This document shows, in pieces, positions 53,656 to 63,987 of a DNA stretch of 64,000 bases. The stretch covers positions 1 to 64,000 of the forward strand of contig JAFAGI010000007.1 of assembly GCA_023422835.1 (NCBI GenBank). The letters run 5' to 3'. The notes under the pieces were generated by a model. It saw nothing but the letters and a program-made list of their open reading frames with translations. It made no database searches and had not been told where the DNA came from. Numbering within the stretch: the first letter of the stretch is position 1; every line of letters begins with the position of its first letter. Position numbers and translations under genes: made by a program. This DNA is from Bacteroidota bacterium (GTDB lineage: Bacteria > Bacteroidota > Bacteroidia > Chitinophagales > Chitinophagaceae).

Positions 53656-54702
53656 TTAATTATTTTCCGGCCTTAAACTTCTTACTGTTTTCCCGGCCTG
53701 CCACATTTCACTCTGCTGCAGCTCCTGTAATTCTGCATTGAGTTTATCGCGGTAGTCTGCCTGTGAGTTGCTGTCTATGGAGCGCTGTGATTCTTTGCCG
53801 CTGGCCACGCTTTCGTAAAGCTCTTCAAAAACAGGCTGGGTTGCATCCTTGAATTTTTTCCACCAGTCCAGTGCGCCGCGTTGTGCAGTGGTAGAGCAAT
53901 TTGCGTACATCCAGTCCATGCCGTTTTCGGCTACTAACGGCATCAGCGATTGCGTCAGTTCTTCTACAGTTTCGTTGAACGCTTCGGAAGGAGTATGACC
54001 TTTTGAGCGTAACACTTCATATTGCGCAGCAAAGATACCCTGTATAGCGCCCATTAGCGTGCCGCGCTCGCCTGTAAGGTCGCTGTACACCTCTCTTTTG
54101 AAATCTGTTTCAAACAAATATCCGCTACCTACAGCAATACCTAAAGCGATGGCTCTTTCTTTAGCTCTGCCGGTAGCGTCCTGGTATATAGCAAAGCTGC
54201 TGTTTAGCCCGCGTCCCTGCAGGAACATGCGGCGAAGAGATGTGCCTGAACCTTTAGGGGCTACAAGTATCACGTCTACATCAGCAGGTGGTACAATGCC
54301 TGTCTGCTCGTTAAATGTAATGCCAAAGCCGTGTGAGAAGTACAACGCTTTGCCGGCAGTCAGGTGCTTTTGTACAGTGGGCCATAGTTCTATCTGCGCA
54401 GCATCGCTCAGCAGGTAGCAGATGATGGTGCCTCTTTCCAAAGCTTCTTCTATTTCAAAAAGTGTTTCGCCCGGTACAAAGCCGTCGGCCACGGCTTTAT
54501 CCCAACTTTTTGAGTTTTTACGCTGGCCCACGATAACGTTGATGCCATTGTCTTTCTGATTCAGCGCCTGACCCGGACCCTGAACGCCGTAGCCGATCAC
54601 GGCTACAGTTTCACCTTTCAGTACTTCCTGTGCTTTTGAGAGCGGGAATTCTTCGCGGGTTACTACATTTTCTTCAACGCCGCCGAAATTTAATTTTGCC
54701 AT
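53656..54702 (-). CDS. ilvC: Ketol-acid reductoisomerase
   Basis: The second step shared by valine and isoleucine synthesis: isomerises and reduces acetolactate or acetohydroxybutyrate with NAD(P)H and Mg. The nucleotide loop is VAVIGYGVQGPGQA, with GQRKNSKSW after the second strand (probable NADPH choice). The C-terminal knotted domain contains YSDLTGERGTLMGA with metal-binding acidic residues. The 348-residue length is that of the short class I form. It lies downstream of a DinB-like gene. Confidence 0.95.
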   Translation of the reverse strand: MAKLNFGGVEENVVTREEFPLSKAQEVLKGETVAVIGYGVQGPGQALNQKDNGINVIVGQRKNSKSWDKAVADGFVPGETLFEIEEALERGTIICYLLSDAAQIELWPTVQKHLTAGKALYFSHGFGITFNEQTGIVPPADVDVILVAPKGSGTSLRRMFLQGRGLNSSFAIYQDATGRAKERAIALGIAVGSGYLFETDFKREVYSDLTGERGTLMGAIQGIFAAQYEVLRSKGHTPSEAFNETVEELTQSLMPLVAENGMDWMYANCSTTAQRGALDWWKKFKDATQPVFEELYESVASGKESQRSIDSNSQADYRDKLNAELQELQQSEMWQAGKTVRSLRPENN

Positions 54703-54743
54703 ATTGTGTTCTTGTTTTTGTTAATAGATGATGTTATGTGATT

Positions 54744-55202
54744 TTACACTAATCTTTTTATAGCTTTACAATATCCGTAATGCAATGTTTCGTGCATTAA
54801 AACCACCTGTGTGAGTTCCTCAAAATTAGCAGCCTCCGTAGCGAACGTAGTGAACTTACAAAGACTGATATGTGAAAACAAACCCTGGCGATAGTCCTGC
54901 TCTACCTGGTCAGGTAAAGTATTCATCAGTGTTTTAAGCTGCTCAATCTCTTCGCGGCCTATAAATGCATCGGGCCTGCTGCCGTTTTTATATTTTTCGG
55001 AAAATACCATTTGCCTATCCGGCTGCACGCCGGTGCGTATATAAAAAATAGCTTCTGTTGCTATGGCAATGTGCCCGTAGTTCCAGGCAATGTTGTTAGT
55101 AAAGCCGGCAGGAACGGTGTTTAATTGCTCAATGGTTAGTTCCTCTATCAGCGCAGTAAAACTCTTTCTCAGTACTTTGATCAATTGTAAAGTATGCATC
55201 AT
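54744..55202 (-). CDS. DinB-like protein (first of two in the cluster)
   Basis: The start at 55202 (or 55199) gives MMHTLQLIKVLRKSFTALI, 152 residues; a longer frame overlaps ilvN. It is a four-helix DinB/YfiT fold with candidate metal His residues in NYGHIAIATEA, and in HISLC and LMHETLHYGY near the end. Members are metal-dependent, often thiol-transferase-like, with mostly unknown substrates. It lies 10 nt after ilvN and about 40 nt before ilvC, inside the operon. Confidence 0.8.
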   Translation of the reverse strand: MMHTLQLIKVLRKSFTALIEELTIEQLNTVPAGFTNNIAWNYGHIAIATEAIFYIRTGVQPDRQMVFSEKYKNGSRPDAFIGREEIEQLKTLMNTLPDQVEQDYRQGLFSHISLCKFTTFATEAANFEELTQVVLMHETLHYGYCKAIKRLV

Positions 55203-55212
55203 GATGATTTTT

Positions 55213-55806
55213 TTACATGGTGAATACTTCTTCGTTCTGATCGAGGAATTCGTTTTCAATTACTTGAGGTGATGGGGCCTCCGCTTCAAATTCTTTCAAT
55301 TTGGCATGGAAGCCTTCACTGTTTTTAATGATGGCAACCCTGGCGCTTCTTACAAATTCTATCAGGCCGAATGGCGCTAAAGCTTTCAGCAGTTTGTCTA
55401 TTTCTTCATGGTGGCCTACGTTTTCAAAAACAGTATAGTCGTTGCGGATCACTACTGCCTGTGCGCCACATTCGCGCAGTAACCTTTCTACCGTAGCTTT
55501 TTCAGCGATCACGCTGGTTGATACTTTGTACAGGGCCAGTTCCTGCCAAACGATCTCATCATTGGTATTGTAATAAGCCTTCAGCACTTCTACCTGCTTT
55601 TCTATCTGCCGGCATATCTTGCGGATGAGGTCTTCTGTTTCTTCAATTACAATAGTAAATCTTGAAATGCCTTCAATCTCTGTGGGAGATACGTTCAGGC
55701 TTTCCACGTTTATTTTTCTCCTTGAAAACATAATGGAGATACGGCTCAACAATCCGATCTGGTTTTCAGTAAATATCGTGATTGTATATTCTTTTTTAGT
55801 GCCCAT
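55213..55806 (-). CDS. ilvN: Acetolactate synthase small subunit
   Basis: The regulatory subunit of acetohydroxyacid synthase; its ACT domain binds valine for feedback control. It has YTITIFTENQIGLLSRISIM and GISRFTIVIEET at the start, and a C-terminal ALS_ss_C domain to about residue 165. At 197 residues it is of the long IlvH/IlvN type. It is separated from ilvB (large subunit) by 339 bp containing a pseudogene, an unusual gap for subunits that are usually adjacent. Confidence 0.93.
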   Translation of the reverse strand: MGTKKEYTITIFTENQIGLLSRISIMFSRRKINVESLNVSPTEIEGISRFTIVIEETEDLIRKICRQIEKQVEVLKAYYNTNDEIVWQELALYKVSTSVIAEKATVERLLRECGAQAVVIRNDYTVFENVGHHEEIDKLLKALAPFGLIEFVRSARVAIIKNSEGFHAKLKEFEAEAPSPQVIENEFLDQNEEVFTM

Positions 55807-55844
55807 TTTATTTGTGAGTTATGATTTGTGATGTATGATTTAAT

Positions 55845-56118
55845 TTATGAGTTTTTGCGCTTATATTTTGCTGTTTTACTGATCTGTGCCAAGATAGCTG
55901 TCAGTTCATTTGCTTCTTTTTTAAGTTGAAGGACGCTATGGCTATTCATAAAATCATCAATGGATTAAGCACACGCTGTGGCTCTGTTCTTACTCCTGCT
56001 TAACCTAATAACTGCCCGCTAATTCATGCAACAGCATTTTCGGGTAGCGTTTCAACAAATTAATAACCTCTAAGGGAAATTTTTTTGTTCTGTTATGCAA
56101 GTCTGATTTATTCATCAT
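55845..56118 (-). pseudogene. Decayed four-helix-bundle protein gene between ilvB and ilvN
   Basis: On the minus strand the frame starts MMNKSDLHNRTKKFPLEVIN and LLKRYPK, the typical opening of the four-helix-bundle family found inside or near rRNA genes and elsewhere in Bacteroidota. It then breaks after HELAGSY. In another frame the end reads LKKEANELTAILAQISKTA and stops after KYKRKNS. The middle helices are lost to a deletion and frameshifts. Confidence 0.65.
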
Positions 56119-56145
56119 TCATAAATCCTTACATCTTAAATTAAT

Positions 56146-57837
56146 TTATTTCAACCTGATTTCGCTTACGCTGTTGCCTTGCGGAACCATCGGGAATACA
56201 TTGTTTTCCTTCCCTACCATCACTTCCAGCACGTAAGCATCTTCCGCATCCAGCATTTCTTGTAAACCTTCACGCAAATCTTTCCTGTCGCTGATTTTCC
56301 TGGAAGCAATGCCGTAGCCTTCGGCAACTGTCTGGTAATTGGGGCTTTGAATGTCAACGAAAGAATATCTTCTATCGTTAAAAAGTTGTTGCCACTGGCG
56401 TACCATTCCCAAGAATTCATTGTTCAATATCAGGATTTTTACTTTTATTTTTTCCTGCATGATGGTGCCGAATTCCTGTATGGTCATCTGTATACCTCCA
56501 TCGCCTACAATACCTATCACGGTTCTGTCCGGCGCGCCTACTGCGGCCCCGATAGCAGCCGGCAATCCAAAGCCCATGGTGCCCAATCCGCCTGATGTAA
56601 TATTGCTTCTAGATTGTGTATATTTTGCGTAGCGGCAGGTAACCATCTGGTGCTGGCCAACGTCTGTTACCAATATAGCATCTCCGTTTGTAAGGTTGTT
56701 AAGTTCCTTGATCACCTCACCCATAGACATGATCTCGGTTGACGGGTTCATTTCCGGGTGTATCACTTCTTTTATCTCTTCTTTTTCCAGTTCACGGAAT
56801 TCATTCAGCCAGGCGCTATGATCTCTTTTATCAATCAGTTCCGTAAGCAGGGGCAATGTTTCTTTACAATCTCCCCACACCGGTACGGTTGTTTTTACAT
56901 TCTTATCAATTTCAGCAGGATCAATATCCAGGTGAATGATTTGTGCCTGTTTGGCATATTTATCCAGCCTGCCGGTAACCCGGTCATCGAAACGCATACC
57001 CACTCCTATCAACACATCGCAGGAATTGGTTTGCACATTCGGCGCATAGTTGCCATGCATACCCAGCATGCCTACATTGAGTCTGTGGTCTGATGGTAAA
57101 GCGCTTTCACCCAGAATTGTCCAGCCGGCAGGGATATCTGCTTTTTCAATAAACTCTTTAAATTCTTTTTCTGCCTCCCCCAAAATTACTCCCTGCCCGA
57201 AGATCACAAATGGTTTTTTAGCTTCGTTGATCACCTGTGCAGCACGCTCTATATATTCTTTGCGCACCAATGGTTTGGGCCTGTAGCTTCTTATGCGGCT
57301 ACATCTCTCGTAAGGCGGGCATTCAAATTTTTCTATCTGTGCATTTTTGGTAATATCAATCAGTACTGGCCCCGGGCGCCCTGTTTTAGCAATGTGAAAC
57401 GCTTTCGCTAAAACGGAAGGTATCTCATCTGCCTGGGTTATCTGGTGATTCCATTTTGTAATAGGCGTTGTAATGTTTACCACATCAGTCTCTTGGAAGG
57501 CATCGGTGCCCAGCAGGCTGGCAAATACCTGGCCTGTAATACAGACAAGAGGTGTACTGTCAATCATAGCGTCTGCAATACCTGTGACCAGGTTGGTTGC
57601 GCCAGGTCCGCTGGTCGCAAACACTACGCCTACCTTGCCTGAAGCTCTTGCATATCCCTGGGCTGCATGAATAGCGCCCTGCTCATGACGGACTAAAATA
57701 TGTTTGATCTTAGTGTTGTAATCATACAACGCATCATAAATAGGCATGATTGCACCTCCCGGGTAACCGAAGATTGTACTTATATCTTCGGCAAGTAATG
57801 CTTCAAGAACTGCCTGTGAACCGCTTAACTCTGCCAT
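56146..57837 (-). CDS. ilvB: Acetolactate synthase large subunit
   Basis: Thiamine-diphosphate enzyme that makes acetolactate and acetohydroxybutyrate in valine, leucine and isoleucine synthesis. It has the catalytic Glu in VRHEQGAIHAAQGYARASG and the ThDP/Mg motif GIVGDGGIQMTIQEFGTI with NNEFLGMVRQWQ. The 563-residue length is normal. It is read between a DinB-like gene (26 nt upstream) and the pseudogene before ilvN. Confidence 0.96.
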   Translation of the reverse strand: MAELSGSQAVLEALLAEDISTIFGYPGGAIMPIYDALYDYNTKIKHILVRHEQGAIHAAQGYARASGKVGVVFATSGPGATNLVTGIADAMIDSTPLVCITGQVFASLLGTDAFQETDVVNITTPITKWNHQITQADEIPSVLAKAFHIAKTGRPGPVLIDITKNAQIEKFECPPYERCSRIRSYRPKPLVRKEYIERAAQVINEAKKPFVIFGQGVILGEAEKEFKEFIEKADIPAGWTILGESALPSDHRLNVGMLGMHGNYAPNVQTNSCDVLIGVGMRFDDRVTGRLDKYAKQAQIIHLDIDPAEIDKNVKTTVPVWGDCKETLPLLTELIDKRDHSAWLNEFRELEKEEIKEVIHPEMNPSTEIMSMGEVIKELNNLTNGDAILVTDVGQHQMVTCRYAKYTQSRSNITSGGLGTMGFGLPAAIGAAVGAPDRTVIGIVGDGGIQMTIQEFGTIMQEKIKVKILILNNEFLGMVRQWQQLFNDRRYSFVDIQSPNYQTVAEGYGIASRKISDRKDLREGLQEMLDAEDAYVLEVMVGKENNVFPMVPQGNSVSEIRLK

Positions 57838-57863
57838 TTCTTTATTTATTTTTATTTATTTAA

Positions 57864-58391
57864 TTACCAATTTTTACTCTCTCTGAATACAACTATCTGT
57901 TGTGTATGATGTTTGCCATGCCAAACGCTCACTGATACAAGGTTCCACAGCTTTACAGGCTTTTCCCGGTCTGGATAAACTACTGTACGCATCCAATCCT
58001 CATCACTCAGACCGGTTAACAGCTTTTCCCATTTATTGTGCAAGGCATGCAATAACGTGAGCGAGACATTTACCGGTACGGCGGCGTCGTTCAGCGTTAT
58101 CCACGCATCTTGGTCAAACGGAGTGATTGTGGGGTTGTCCTGTGCCAAAGCGAATTTACATCTTGTATAATAGTTAATGCTGCTGTCTGCCATGTGATGC
58201 ACGAACTGAGCAGGCGACCATCCGCCCTGCCTGTATGGTGTGTTTAGCTGGTACTCATCCAGGTCTTTGACAGCCATTTCCATCAACGCAGGCAATGCCG
58301 CCAGGTCCGAAAGCATTTTCTCTTTCAATGTATTTGAAAAAGGCTTTGGCTCAAATGTGCCGATCGGGTATTGCAGATTTGTTTCACTCAT
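57864..58391 (-). CDS. DinB-like protein (second in the cluster)
   Basis: A 175-residue protein close to the YfiT/BstA metal-dependent hydrolase type. The first metal His may be in QFVHHMADSS (with YRQGGWSPAQ before it), and the last two are in WHGKHHTQQI. The middle has WMRTVVYPDREKPVKLWNLV. It sits 9 nt after ilvD and 26 nt before ilvB, so it is clearly part of the operon. Two unrelated-looking DinB proteins within one amino-acid operon is unusual. Confidence 0.85.
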   Translation of the reverse strand: MSETNLQYPIGTFEPKPFSNTLKEKMLSDLAALPALMEMAVKDLDEYQLNTPYRQGGWSPAQFVHHMADSSINYYTRCKFALAQDNPTITPFDQDAWITLNDAAVPVNVSLTLLHALHNKWEKLLTGLSDEDWMRTVVYPDREKPVKLWNLVSVSVWHGKHHTQQIVVFRESKNW

Positions 58392-58400
58392 TTTGTTTAT

Positions 58401-60083
58401 TTAAAAATCGTCAGTAACACATCCTTTATCAGCCGGTGCCACTGTTTTCGCGTATTTATATAAAAGACCGCTTTTAACTTTCAATTCGGGTTGCTGCCAT
58501 GCCGCTTTGCGTTTAGCAATTTCTTCTTCGCTAACTTTCAAAGTGATCGTATTATTCACTGCATCTATTTCAATGATGTCATCATCCTGTACCAGCCCTA
58601 TTAGGCCGCCCTCGAAAGCTTCTGGTGTAATATGGCCTACAACGAAACCATGTGTGCCGCCGCTGAACCTTCCGTCGGTAATCAAAGCAACAGACTTGCC
58701 CAAACCTGCACCGATAATGGCGCTTGTGGGCTTCAGCATTTCAGGCATACCGGGTGCCCCTTTCGGACCTTCGTTGATGATCACTACCACATCACCTTTT
58801 CTTACACGCCCGCTTTCAATGCCTTTGATCAGGTTCTGTTCGCCGTCAAAAACTCTTGCCGTCCCTTCAAATCGTTCGCCTTCTTTACCGGATATTTTGG
58901 CTACGCTGCCGTTTTCCGCAAGGTTGCCGTATAGTATCTGCAGGTGGCCCGTAGCTTTGATGGGCTTTTCCAGGGGATAAATAATGTCTTGCTTTTCAAA
59001 GTCAAGTTCCGGTACTTCTGCCAGGTTATCTGCTAATGTTTTTCCTGTAACCGTCAGGCAGGAGCCATCCAGCAAGCCTTTGCCCAATAAATATTTCATC
59101 ACTACCGGCAGGCCGCCGATATTGTGCAGGTCCTGCATTAAATATTTTCCGCTGGGTTTAAAGTCAGCCAGCACGGGGATGCGGTTGCTTACATTTTGCA
59201 CATCGTCCTGCGTTAAAACAATGTCTACCGCTTTGGCCATCGCTATCAGGTGCAGCACAGCGTTGGTACTTCCGCCCAAAACCATGATCGTTACCAGTGC
59301 ATTTTCAAATGCAGCCCTGGTCATGATGTCGCGCGGTTTTATATCCTTTTCGAGTAATAATTTTATGGCTCTTCCTGCATCTTCACATTCCCTTCTTTTT
59401 TCTTCGCTGATGGCCGGGTTGGAAGATGAGTAAGGCAATGACATGCCTAAAGCTTCAATGGCAGCGGCCATAGTGTTAGCGGTATACATACCGCCACATG
59501 CTCCTGCGCCCGGACAGGAATGTTTTACTATCTGAATAAAATCTTCCGGTGTAATGTCGCCCGCTATCTTTTGTCCCAGCGCTTCAAACGCAGAAATAAT
59601 ATTAAGGTCCTGGCCCTGGTAATGCCCGGGAGCAATCGTGCCGCCGTAAACCATGATGGACGGGCGGTTGAGCCTCCCCATCGCGATCAGGGAGCCCGGC
59701 ATGTTTTTATCGCAGCCCGGTACAGCTATCAGCCCATCATAATATTGCGCGCCGCATACGGCTTCAATGCTGTCTGCGATCACATCGCGGCTGATGAGCG
59801 AGTAGCGCATGCCGGGTGTTCCGTTGCTCATACCATCGCTTACACCTATTGTATGGAATATCAGGCCCACGAGGTCATTCTTCCACACACCATCTTTGAT
59901 CACTTTGGCAAGATCATTCAGATGCATGTTGCAGGTGTTGCCGTCGTAGCCCATGCTTACGATGCCTACCTGCGCCTTTTGTAAATCTTCATCTGTAAGG
60001 CCTATGCCATATAGCTGTGCCAATGTTGCGGGCTGTGTTTCATCCTGTGTGAATGTTTTGGAATATTTGTTTAATTCTGACAT
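58401..60083 (-). CDS. ilvD: Dihydroxy-acid dehydratase
   Basis: Iron-sulfur enzyme for the third common step of valine and isoleucine synthesis, giving the 2-oxo acids. It has cluster Cys residues in [20 protein letters not shown] and [15 protein letters not shown], and [15 protein letters not shown] near the C-terminus. The 560 residues match the family. It lies 25 nt after leuB. Confidence 0.96.
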   Translation of the reverse strand: MSELNKYSKTFTQDETQPATLAQLYGIGLTDEDLQKAQVGIVSMGYDGNTCNMHLNDLAKVIKDGVWKNDLVGLIFHTIGVSDGMSNGTPGMRYSLISRDVIADSIEAVCGAQYYDGLIAVPGCDKNMPGSLIAMGRLNRPSIMVYGGTIAPGHYQGQDLNIISAFEALGQKIAGDITPEDFIQIVKHSCPGAGACGGMYTANTMAAAIEALGMSLPYSSSNPAISEEKRRECEDAGRAIKLLLEKDIKPRDIMTRAAFENALVTIMVLGGSTNAVLHLIAMAKAVDIVLTQDDVQNVSNRIPVLADFKPSGKYLMQDLHNIGGLPVVMKYLLGKGLLDGSCLTVTGKTLADNLAEVPELDFEKQDIIYPLEKPIKATGHLQILYGNLAENGSVAKISGKEGERFEGTARVFDGEQNLIKGIESGRVRKGDVVVIINEGPKGAPGMPEMLKPTSAIIGAGLGKSVALITDGRFSGGTHGFVVGHITPEAFEGGLIGLVQDDDIIEIDAVNNTITLKVSEEEIAKRKAAWQQPELKVKSGLLYKYAKTVAPADKGCVTDDF

Positions 60084-60108
60084 GAAAATATTTATTCTGC
60101 TTATTAAT

Positions 60109-61224
60109 TTAAATGATGGTTGATTTGCCCAGTACCACGTACTTTTTATTGATCTCTGATGGAGCTTTCTGCTCTATAAAATCTTTTATGAGGTCACCGA
60201 TCACAGAAGTGGAATAATAATTTACCGAGTCAATATCCTGGCTTACAAAGCCATGTTCCAATGCCCAGCTTACTGCCCTTCTCACAAGCGCCGCTTCTTC
60301 ATACATCTCAAAATAATCCAGCATCATAGCTGCAGATAAAACCGATCCTACGGGGTTGGCAATATCCTTGCCTGCACCCTGCGGATATGATCCGTGGATG
60401 GGCTCAAACAAAGCGGTGCCCGAACCTATTGAAGATGAGGGCAGCAGGCCGATAGAACCGCTGAGCACACTTGCTTCATCGCTGATAATATCTCCGAACA
60501 TATTTTCTGTAAGAATTACATCAAATTGTTTGGGGTTAATGATCAGCTGCATAGATGCGTTGTCAACAAACATATAATCAACAGCTACTTCAAGATATTG
60601 CTGTGCAATTTCCTGCACTACCTTTCTCCACAAGCGTGATGTTTCCAAAACATTTGCCTTATCAACCAGTGTTATTTTTTTCTTTCTGTTCATAGCGTGC
60701 CTAAACGCCAGGTGAGCTACCCGCTCTATTTCAGCTTTGGTATACAAACAGAGGTCTGAAGCTGTATTTTTATCATCACTCAATGTTTTCTCGCCAAAAT
60801 AAATTCCTCCCGTAAGCTCGCGGCATATAACAAGGTCAACATCTTGAAGCCTGTCAGGTTTCAAGGGCGATAAGTGTTGCAATGTAGGGTACGTGCTTAT
60901 AGGACGTATGTTTGCGTAAAGCTGCAGCTCCTTCCTGATGCGCAGCAAACCCTGTTCAGGCCTCACTTTTGCATGGGGGTCATTATCGTATTTAGGATGG
61001 CCTATGGCGCCAAACAATACGGCATCGCTGTTTTTGCAACTGTCTATTGTGGCCTGTGGAAGCGGATCGCCGGTTTTATCAATAGCGCAGGCGCCCATTA
61101 TCTTCTGATCGTACTCAAATTTATGGTTGAACTGCTCAGCAACCGCATTCAACACTTTTATTGATTGCTTGGTAACCTCCGGCCCGATTCCGTCTCCGCA
61201 GATGACTGTTATTTTCTTTTCCAT
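60109..61224 (-). CDS. leuB: 3-isopropylmalate dehydrogenase
   Basis: Oxidises and decarboxylates 3-isopropylmalate to 2-oxoisocaproate in leucine synthesis, using NAD. It has [13 protein letters not shown] at the start, arginines in GLLRIRKEL, and the substrate/metal motif [16 protein letters not shown]. The start used is ATG at 61224; an upstream TTG adds five residues across a small hairpin. The length is 371 residues. It follows the ABC ATPase gene in the operon. Confidence 0.95.
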   Translation of the reverse strand: MEKKITVICGDGIGPEVTKQSIKVLNAVAEQFNHKFEYDQKIMGACAIDKTGDPLPQATIDSCKNSDAVLFGAIGHPKYDNDPHAKVRPEQGLLRIRKELQLYANIRPISTYPTLQHLSPLKPDRLQDVDLVICRELTGGIYFGEKTLSDDKNTASDLCLYTKAEIERVAHLAFRHAMNRKKKITLVDKANVLETSRLWRKVVQEIAQQYLEVAVDYMFVDNASMQLIINPKQFDVILTENMFGDIISDEASVLSGSIGLLPSSSIGSGTALFEPIHGSYPQGAGKDIANPVGSVLSAAMMLDYFEMYEEAALVRRAVSWALEHGFVSQDIDSVNYYSTSVIGDLIKDFIEQKAPSEINKKYVVLGKSTII

Positions 61225-61252
61225 ATAATTGCTGCACAAAGCAGCTATTTTT

Positions 61253-62650
61253 TTAATTTAATCTTAATGTATATTTTATACAATCAGGTATTTCCTCATC
61301 GTAGTGACTCACATAAATAATTGTTTTATCAGTATTTCCGGCTATCTCATCAACCAGGTTCACAAAGTCTTTGGTTTGCTGGCTGTCCAGTCCCTGGCAT
61401 GGTTCATCCAGTATTAACAATGGCGGGTTTTTTACTAAAGCTCTCGCTAATAAAAGCAGTCTTTGTTTACCCTGAGATACTGAAGACAATGTTTTTAAGG
61501 CATCATGCTGCATATGCAAAATATTCAACCATTTATGAACTAAACCAATTTGTTCCTCAGTTAATTTTTTATATAAGCCAATGGTGTCAAAGAACCCGGA
61601 TGCAACAGCTTCAAAACACGTGATACTTTTGTCAAAGTAGGCGTATAACTCCGAAGACATAAAACCGATATTCTTTTTTATATCCCAAATGGTTTCTCCT
61701 GTGCCTCTTTTCCTGTCAAACAAAATAATATCATTTGCATAAGCCTGTGGGTTATCGCCATTGATCAGACTAAGTAAAGTAGATTTCCCTGAACCATTCC
61801 TTCCGCTCACCAGCCAACGTTCGCCTTTGTTTACCAACCAGTGAATAGAATCCAGGATTTGTTTTTCACCATACTTCACACTTACATTTGTCATTTGTAC
61901 AGCTATAGCAAATTCTTTACTGTTTTTAGACAATGGCAGTTCTGAAAGATCAAATCGTGATTTTTCGCTGATGTGCGTTTTAAAAGTATAATCTTCCTTA
62001 CGTCCGAAAAAATTTACTTTTCCTCCTTTTAACTCCAACACGTGTGTAAACACATCCAGGTATTCGAAGTGAGCTCCTGCTATAATGATGAGCTGGGCAT
62101 ATTTGCCTATTTGCTTCAAAATTGCGCCTAAATTTTTTCTGCTCTCTGCATCCAGGCCGGTGAAAGGTTCATCAAAAATTAGCAGCTGTGCCTCTTCAAG
62201 CAAAGCTTTTATTAACTGGAAACGTTTGTGTTCACCACTTGACAGTTGCAGTAATGGCTTGTCAAGAATATACTGCACATTATATTGATCTGAAAGAAAA
62301 TTAATTCTTGGCTTATCATTTTTTACTTTCACCAGCAATTCTGAAACAGTATCACTATCCTCATTATCATAACTGTTGTAGCGCTGCTGGTAGTAACCAT
62401 CGGTGGTATTGCTTTTGTTTTTTAATGTCATCCTCTGCTCAACAAAAACTTTTTTCTTATTGCCCGAAAATACCAATTTCAAAGAGCCTGATGCAAATAT
62501 TTTACCTGCTAAAACCTTTGCCAGTATTGTTTTTCCGCTTCCGGAGCTGCCTGTTATGATTAAATGTTCTCTGTCGTTTAACCGGAAAGAAACATTCTGC
62601 AGCAGATATTCTTCGCCTGCTTTTAGTGTTATAGATTCGGCGCAAATCAC
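61253..62650 (-). CDS. Tandem ABC ATPase without membrane domain (ModF-like)
   Basis: A 465-residue protein with two ABC domains. The first has Walker A GSSGSGKT (about 34-41), LSSGEHKRF and [12 protein letters not shown]. The second has GRNGSGKS (about 285), [10 protein letters not shown] and [12 protein letters not shown]. It has no membrane helices. The layout matches ModF/PhrA-type proteins, whose role is unclear, rather than ABC-F translation factors, since the inter-domain linker is short. Its ATG overlaps the leuD stop by 4 nt, so it is firmly part of the leucine operon. Confidence 0.85.
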   Translation of the reverse strand: MICAESITLKAGEEYLLQNVSFRLNDREHLIITGSSGSGKTILAKVLAGKIFASGSLKLVFSGNKKKVFVEQRMTLKNKSNTTDGYYQQRYNSYDNEDSDTVSELLVKVKNDKPRINFLSDQYNVQYILDKPLLQLSSGEHKRFQLIKALLEEAQLLIFDEPFTGLDAESRKNLGAILKQIGKYAQLIIIAGAHFEYLDVFTHVLELKGGKVNFFGRKEDYTFKTHISEKSRFDLSELPLSKNSKEFAIAVQMTNVSVKYGEKQILDSIHWLVNKGERWLVSGRNGSGKSTLLSLINGDNPQAYANDIILFDRKRGTGETIWDIKKNIGFMSSELYAYFDKSITCFEAVASGFFDTIGLYKKLTEEQIGLVHKWLNILHMQHDALKTLSSVSQGKQRLLLLARALVKNPPLLILDEPCQGLDSQQTKDFVNLVDEIAGNTDKTIIYVSHYDEEIPDCIKYTLRLN

Positions 62651-63300
62651 TGATTATTATATTTCTTTTCAAACTCCTCAATCTCATCCCGCATATTCAG
62701 TAAATAGTCTATATCGTCGAAGCCGTTGATCAGGCAGGTTTTTTTATATTCATTGATCTCGAAAAACTCCTGTTTGCTGGTAGGGATCACCGTGATAGTT
62801 TGATTTTTAATATCCACCTCAATTTCAGTAGCCGGATCTTTTTTCAGCTCCTCAAAGATATGCTGTAAAAATTCTTCTGAAACGGTTACCGGCACTATAA
62901 AATTGTTCAGCGCATTATTTTTAAAAATATCGGCGAAAAAGCTGCTCACTACCACATCAAAACCATAATCTTTTATAGCCCATGCAGCATGCTCGCGCGA
63001 AGATCCGCAGCCGAAGTTCTTTCCGGCTATCAATATTTTGCCTGAATAGATTTTGTTGTTTAAAGGAAATGAAGCTACCTGTTGAGACTCATCATCATTT
63101 TCATAACGCCAGTCGCGAAAAAGGTTTTTACCGAAACCCTCTCTGCTTGTAGCTTTCAGGAAGCGCGCCGGTATGATCTGATCAGTATCAATGTTTTCTA
63201 GTTCAATAGGAACTGCACCAGACCTGATAGTTTTTTTTTGATTGTATTGCACGCTGGTGCCTCCCTTGCTTTCTTCCTGCTTATTCAAAATAATTCCCAT
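62647..63300 (-). CDS. leuD: 3-isopropylmalate dehydratase small subunit
   Basis: With LeuC (not in the window) isomerises 2- to 3-isopropylmalate. The 217-residue swivel domain has [15 protein letters not shown] and the substrate loop [17 protein letters not shown]. The first residues ([17 protein letters not shown]) are a short extra tail before the usual start. It begins 17 nt after the PIN toxin gene, and leuC is not adjacent on the left. The partner is expected upstream of the window's right edge. Confidence 0.95.
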   Translation of the reverse strand: MGIILNKQEESKGGTSVQYNQKKTIRSGAVPIELENIDTDQIIPARFLKATSREGFGKNLFRDWRYENDDESQQVASFPLNNKIYSGKILIAGKNFGCGSSREHAAWAIKDYGFDVVVSSFFADIFKNNALNNFIVPVTVSEEFLQHIFEELKKDPATEIEVDIKNQTITVIPTSKQEFFEINEYKKTCLINGFDDIDYLLNMRDEIEEFEKKYNNQ

Positions 63301-63317
63301 ACAATATTTTACTTTAA

Positions 63318-63746
63318 TTAATTCTCCAACAATTCCACCATCTTTTTTGCGCTGATCACCGGCAAAAGCGGGTGTGCTATTTTTTTATAATCTTTTAAAT
63401 CAGAAGTAACGAAATAATCCATCTTATTGTCCAATGCTATTTGGTATAATACCGCCTGTTCCAGATCATTTTTTGCAGTGTGATATGCTTTGATGACTGT
63501 TTCGTTTGAGCAGGGAAGCACTGTAATAAAGGAAAGCATTTCGTTGATTCCTCTTTTAAACATATCTGCTTTTATGCTTTTACTTGTGAGATATGCCGTA
63601 GTATTAATCACTGATTCAGATAAAAATAAATTGAATAGTCCTACTTCACCTGCCGAAATGATTGTCCACGCATCGTTATTCCCCTGCCTTTCTGCGAGGT
63701 AAGCATCCACAATGATATTTATATCTAAAAATAAATTATACGCCAT
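63318..63746 (-). CDS. PIN-domain toxin (VapC-like)
   Basis: A 142-residue PIN ribonuclease. Acidic metal residues are D8 in [11 protein letters not shown]44 near SESVINT, D94/E96 in NDLEQAVL and D116 in FVTSDLKDY. VapC-type toxins cut tRNA or rRNA until bound by the antitoxin. It overlaps the upstream antitoxin gene by 11 nt and is 17 nt before leuD, on the same strand. Confidence 0.88.
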   Translation of the reverse strand: MAYNLFLDINIIVDAYLAERQGNNDAWTIISAGEVGLFNLFLSESVINTTAYLTSKSIKADMFKRGINEMLSFITVLPCSNETVIKAYHTAKNDLEQAVLYQIALDNKMDYFVTSDLKDYKKIAHPLLPVISAKKMVELLEN

Positions 63747-63987
63747 ACTTTTCTTTTAAATAATCCTCGCGCGCTCTGTTGATATCAACAATGGAAATAT
63801 CATTAATGCATCCGCCATATTTCTCCACAAAAGATTTCTTGCCCGACCTATACTTTGCTTCTTTCCTGATCAGTGAAGAAAAATATTCTTCGGCTATTTT
63901 CGATACAGATGTTTTTCTTTTTGCCGCATATTGTTTAATGCGCATTGCTGTATCTTCTTGTATAGTAAGGTTTAATTTTGTGGTCAT
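63736..63987 (-). CDS. DUF6364-type antitoxin
   Basis: An 83-residue protein with an N-terminal ribbon-helix-helix-like start (MTTKLNLTIQEDTAMRIKQY) and KRKTSVSKIAEEYF, typical of DUF6364 antitoxins. The rest is a basic tail thought to wrap the toxin. It should bind its own promoter, upstream near the window's edge, and the PIN protein. It is the first gene of the pair. Confidence 0.82.
   Translation of the reverse strand: MTTKLNLTIQEDTAMRIKQYAAKRKTSVSKIAEEYFSSLIRKEAKYRSGKKSFVEKYGGCINDISIVDINRAREDYLKEKYGV

Noticed and set aside
61229..61243. GCTGC-TTTGT-GCAGC hairpin at the leuB start as a terminator
   Set aside because: The stem is only 5 bp, and its T-run is on the plus strand, where no gene ends.
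61253..62650. ABC-F translation factor
   Set aside because: The linker between the two ABC domains is short and lacks the charged P-site arm.
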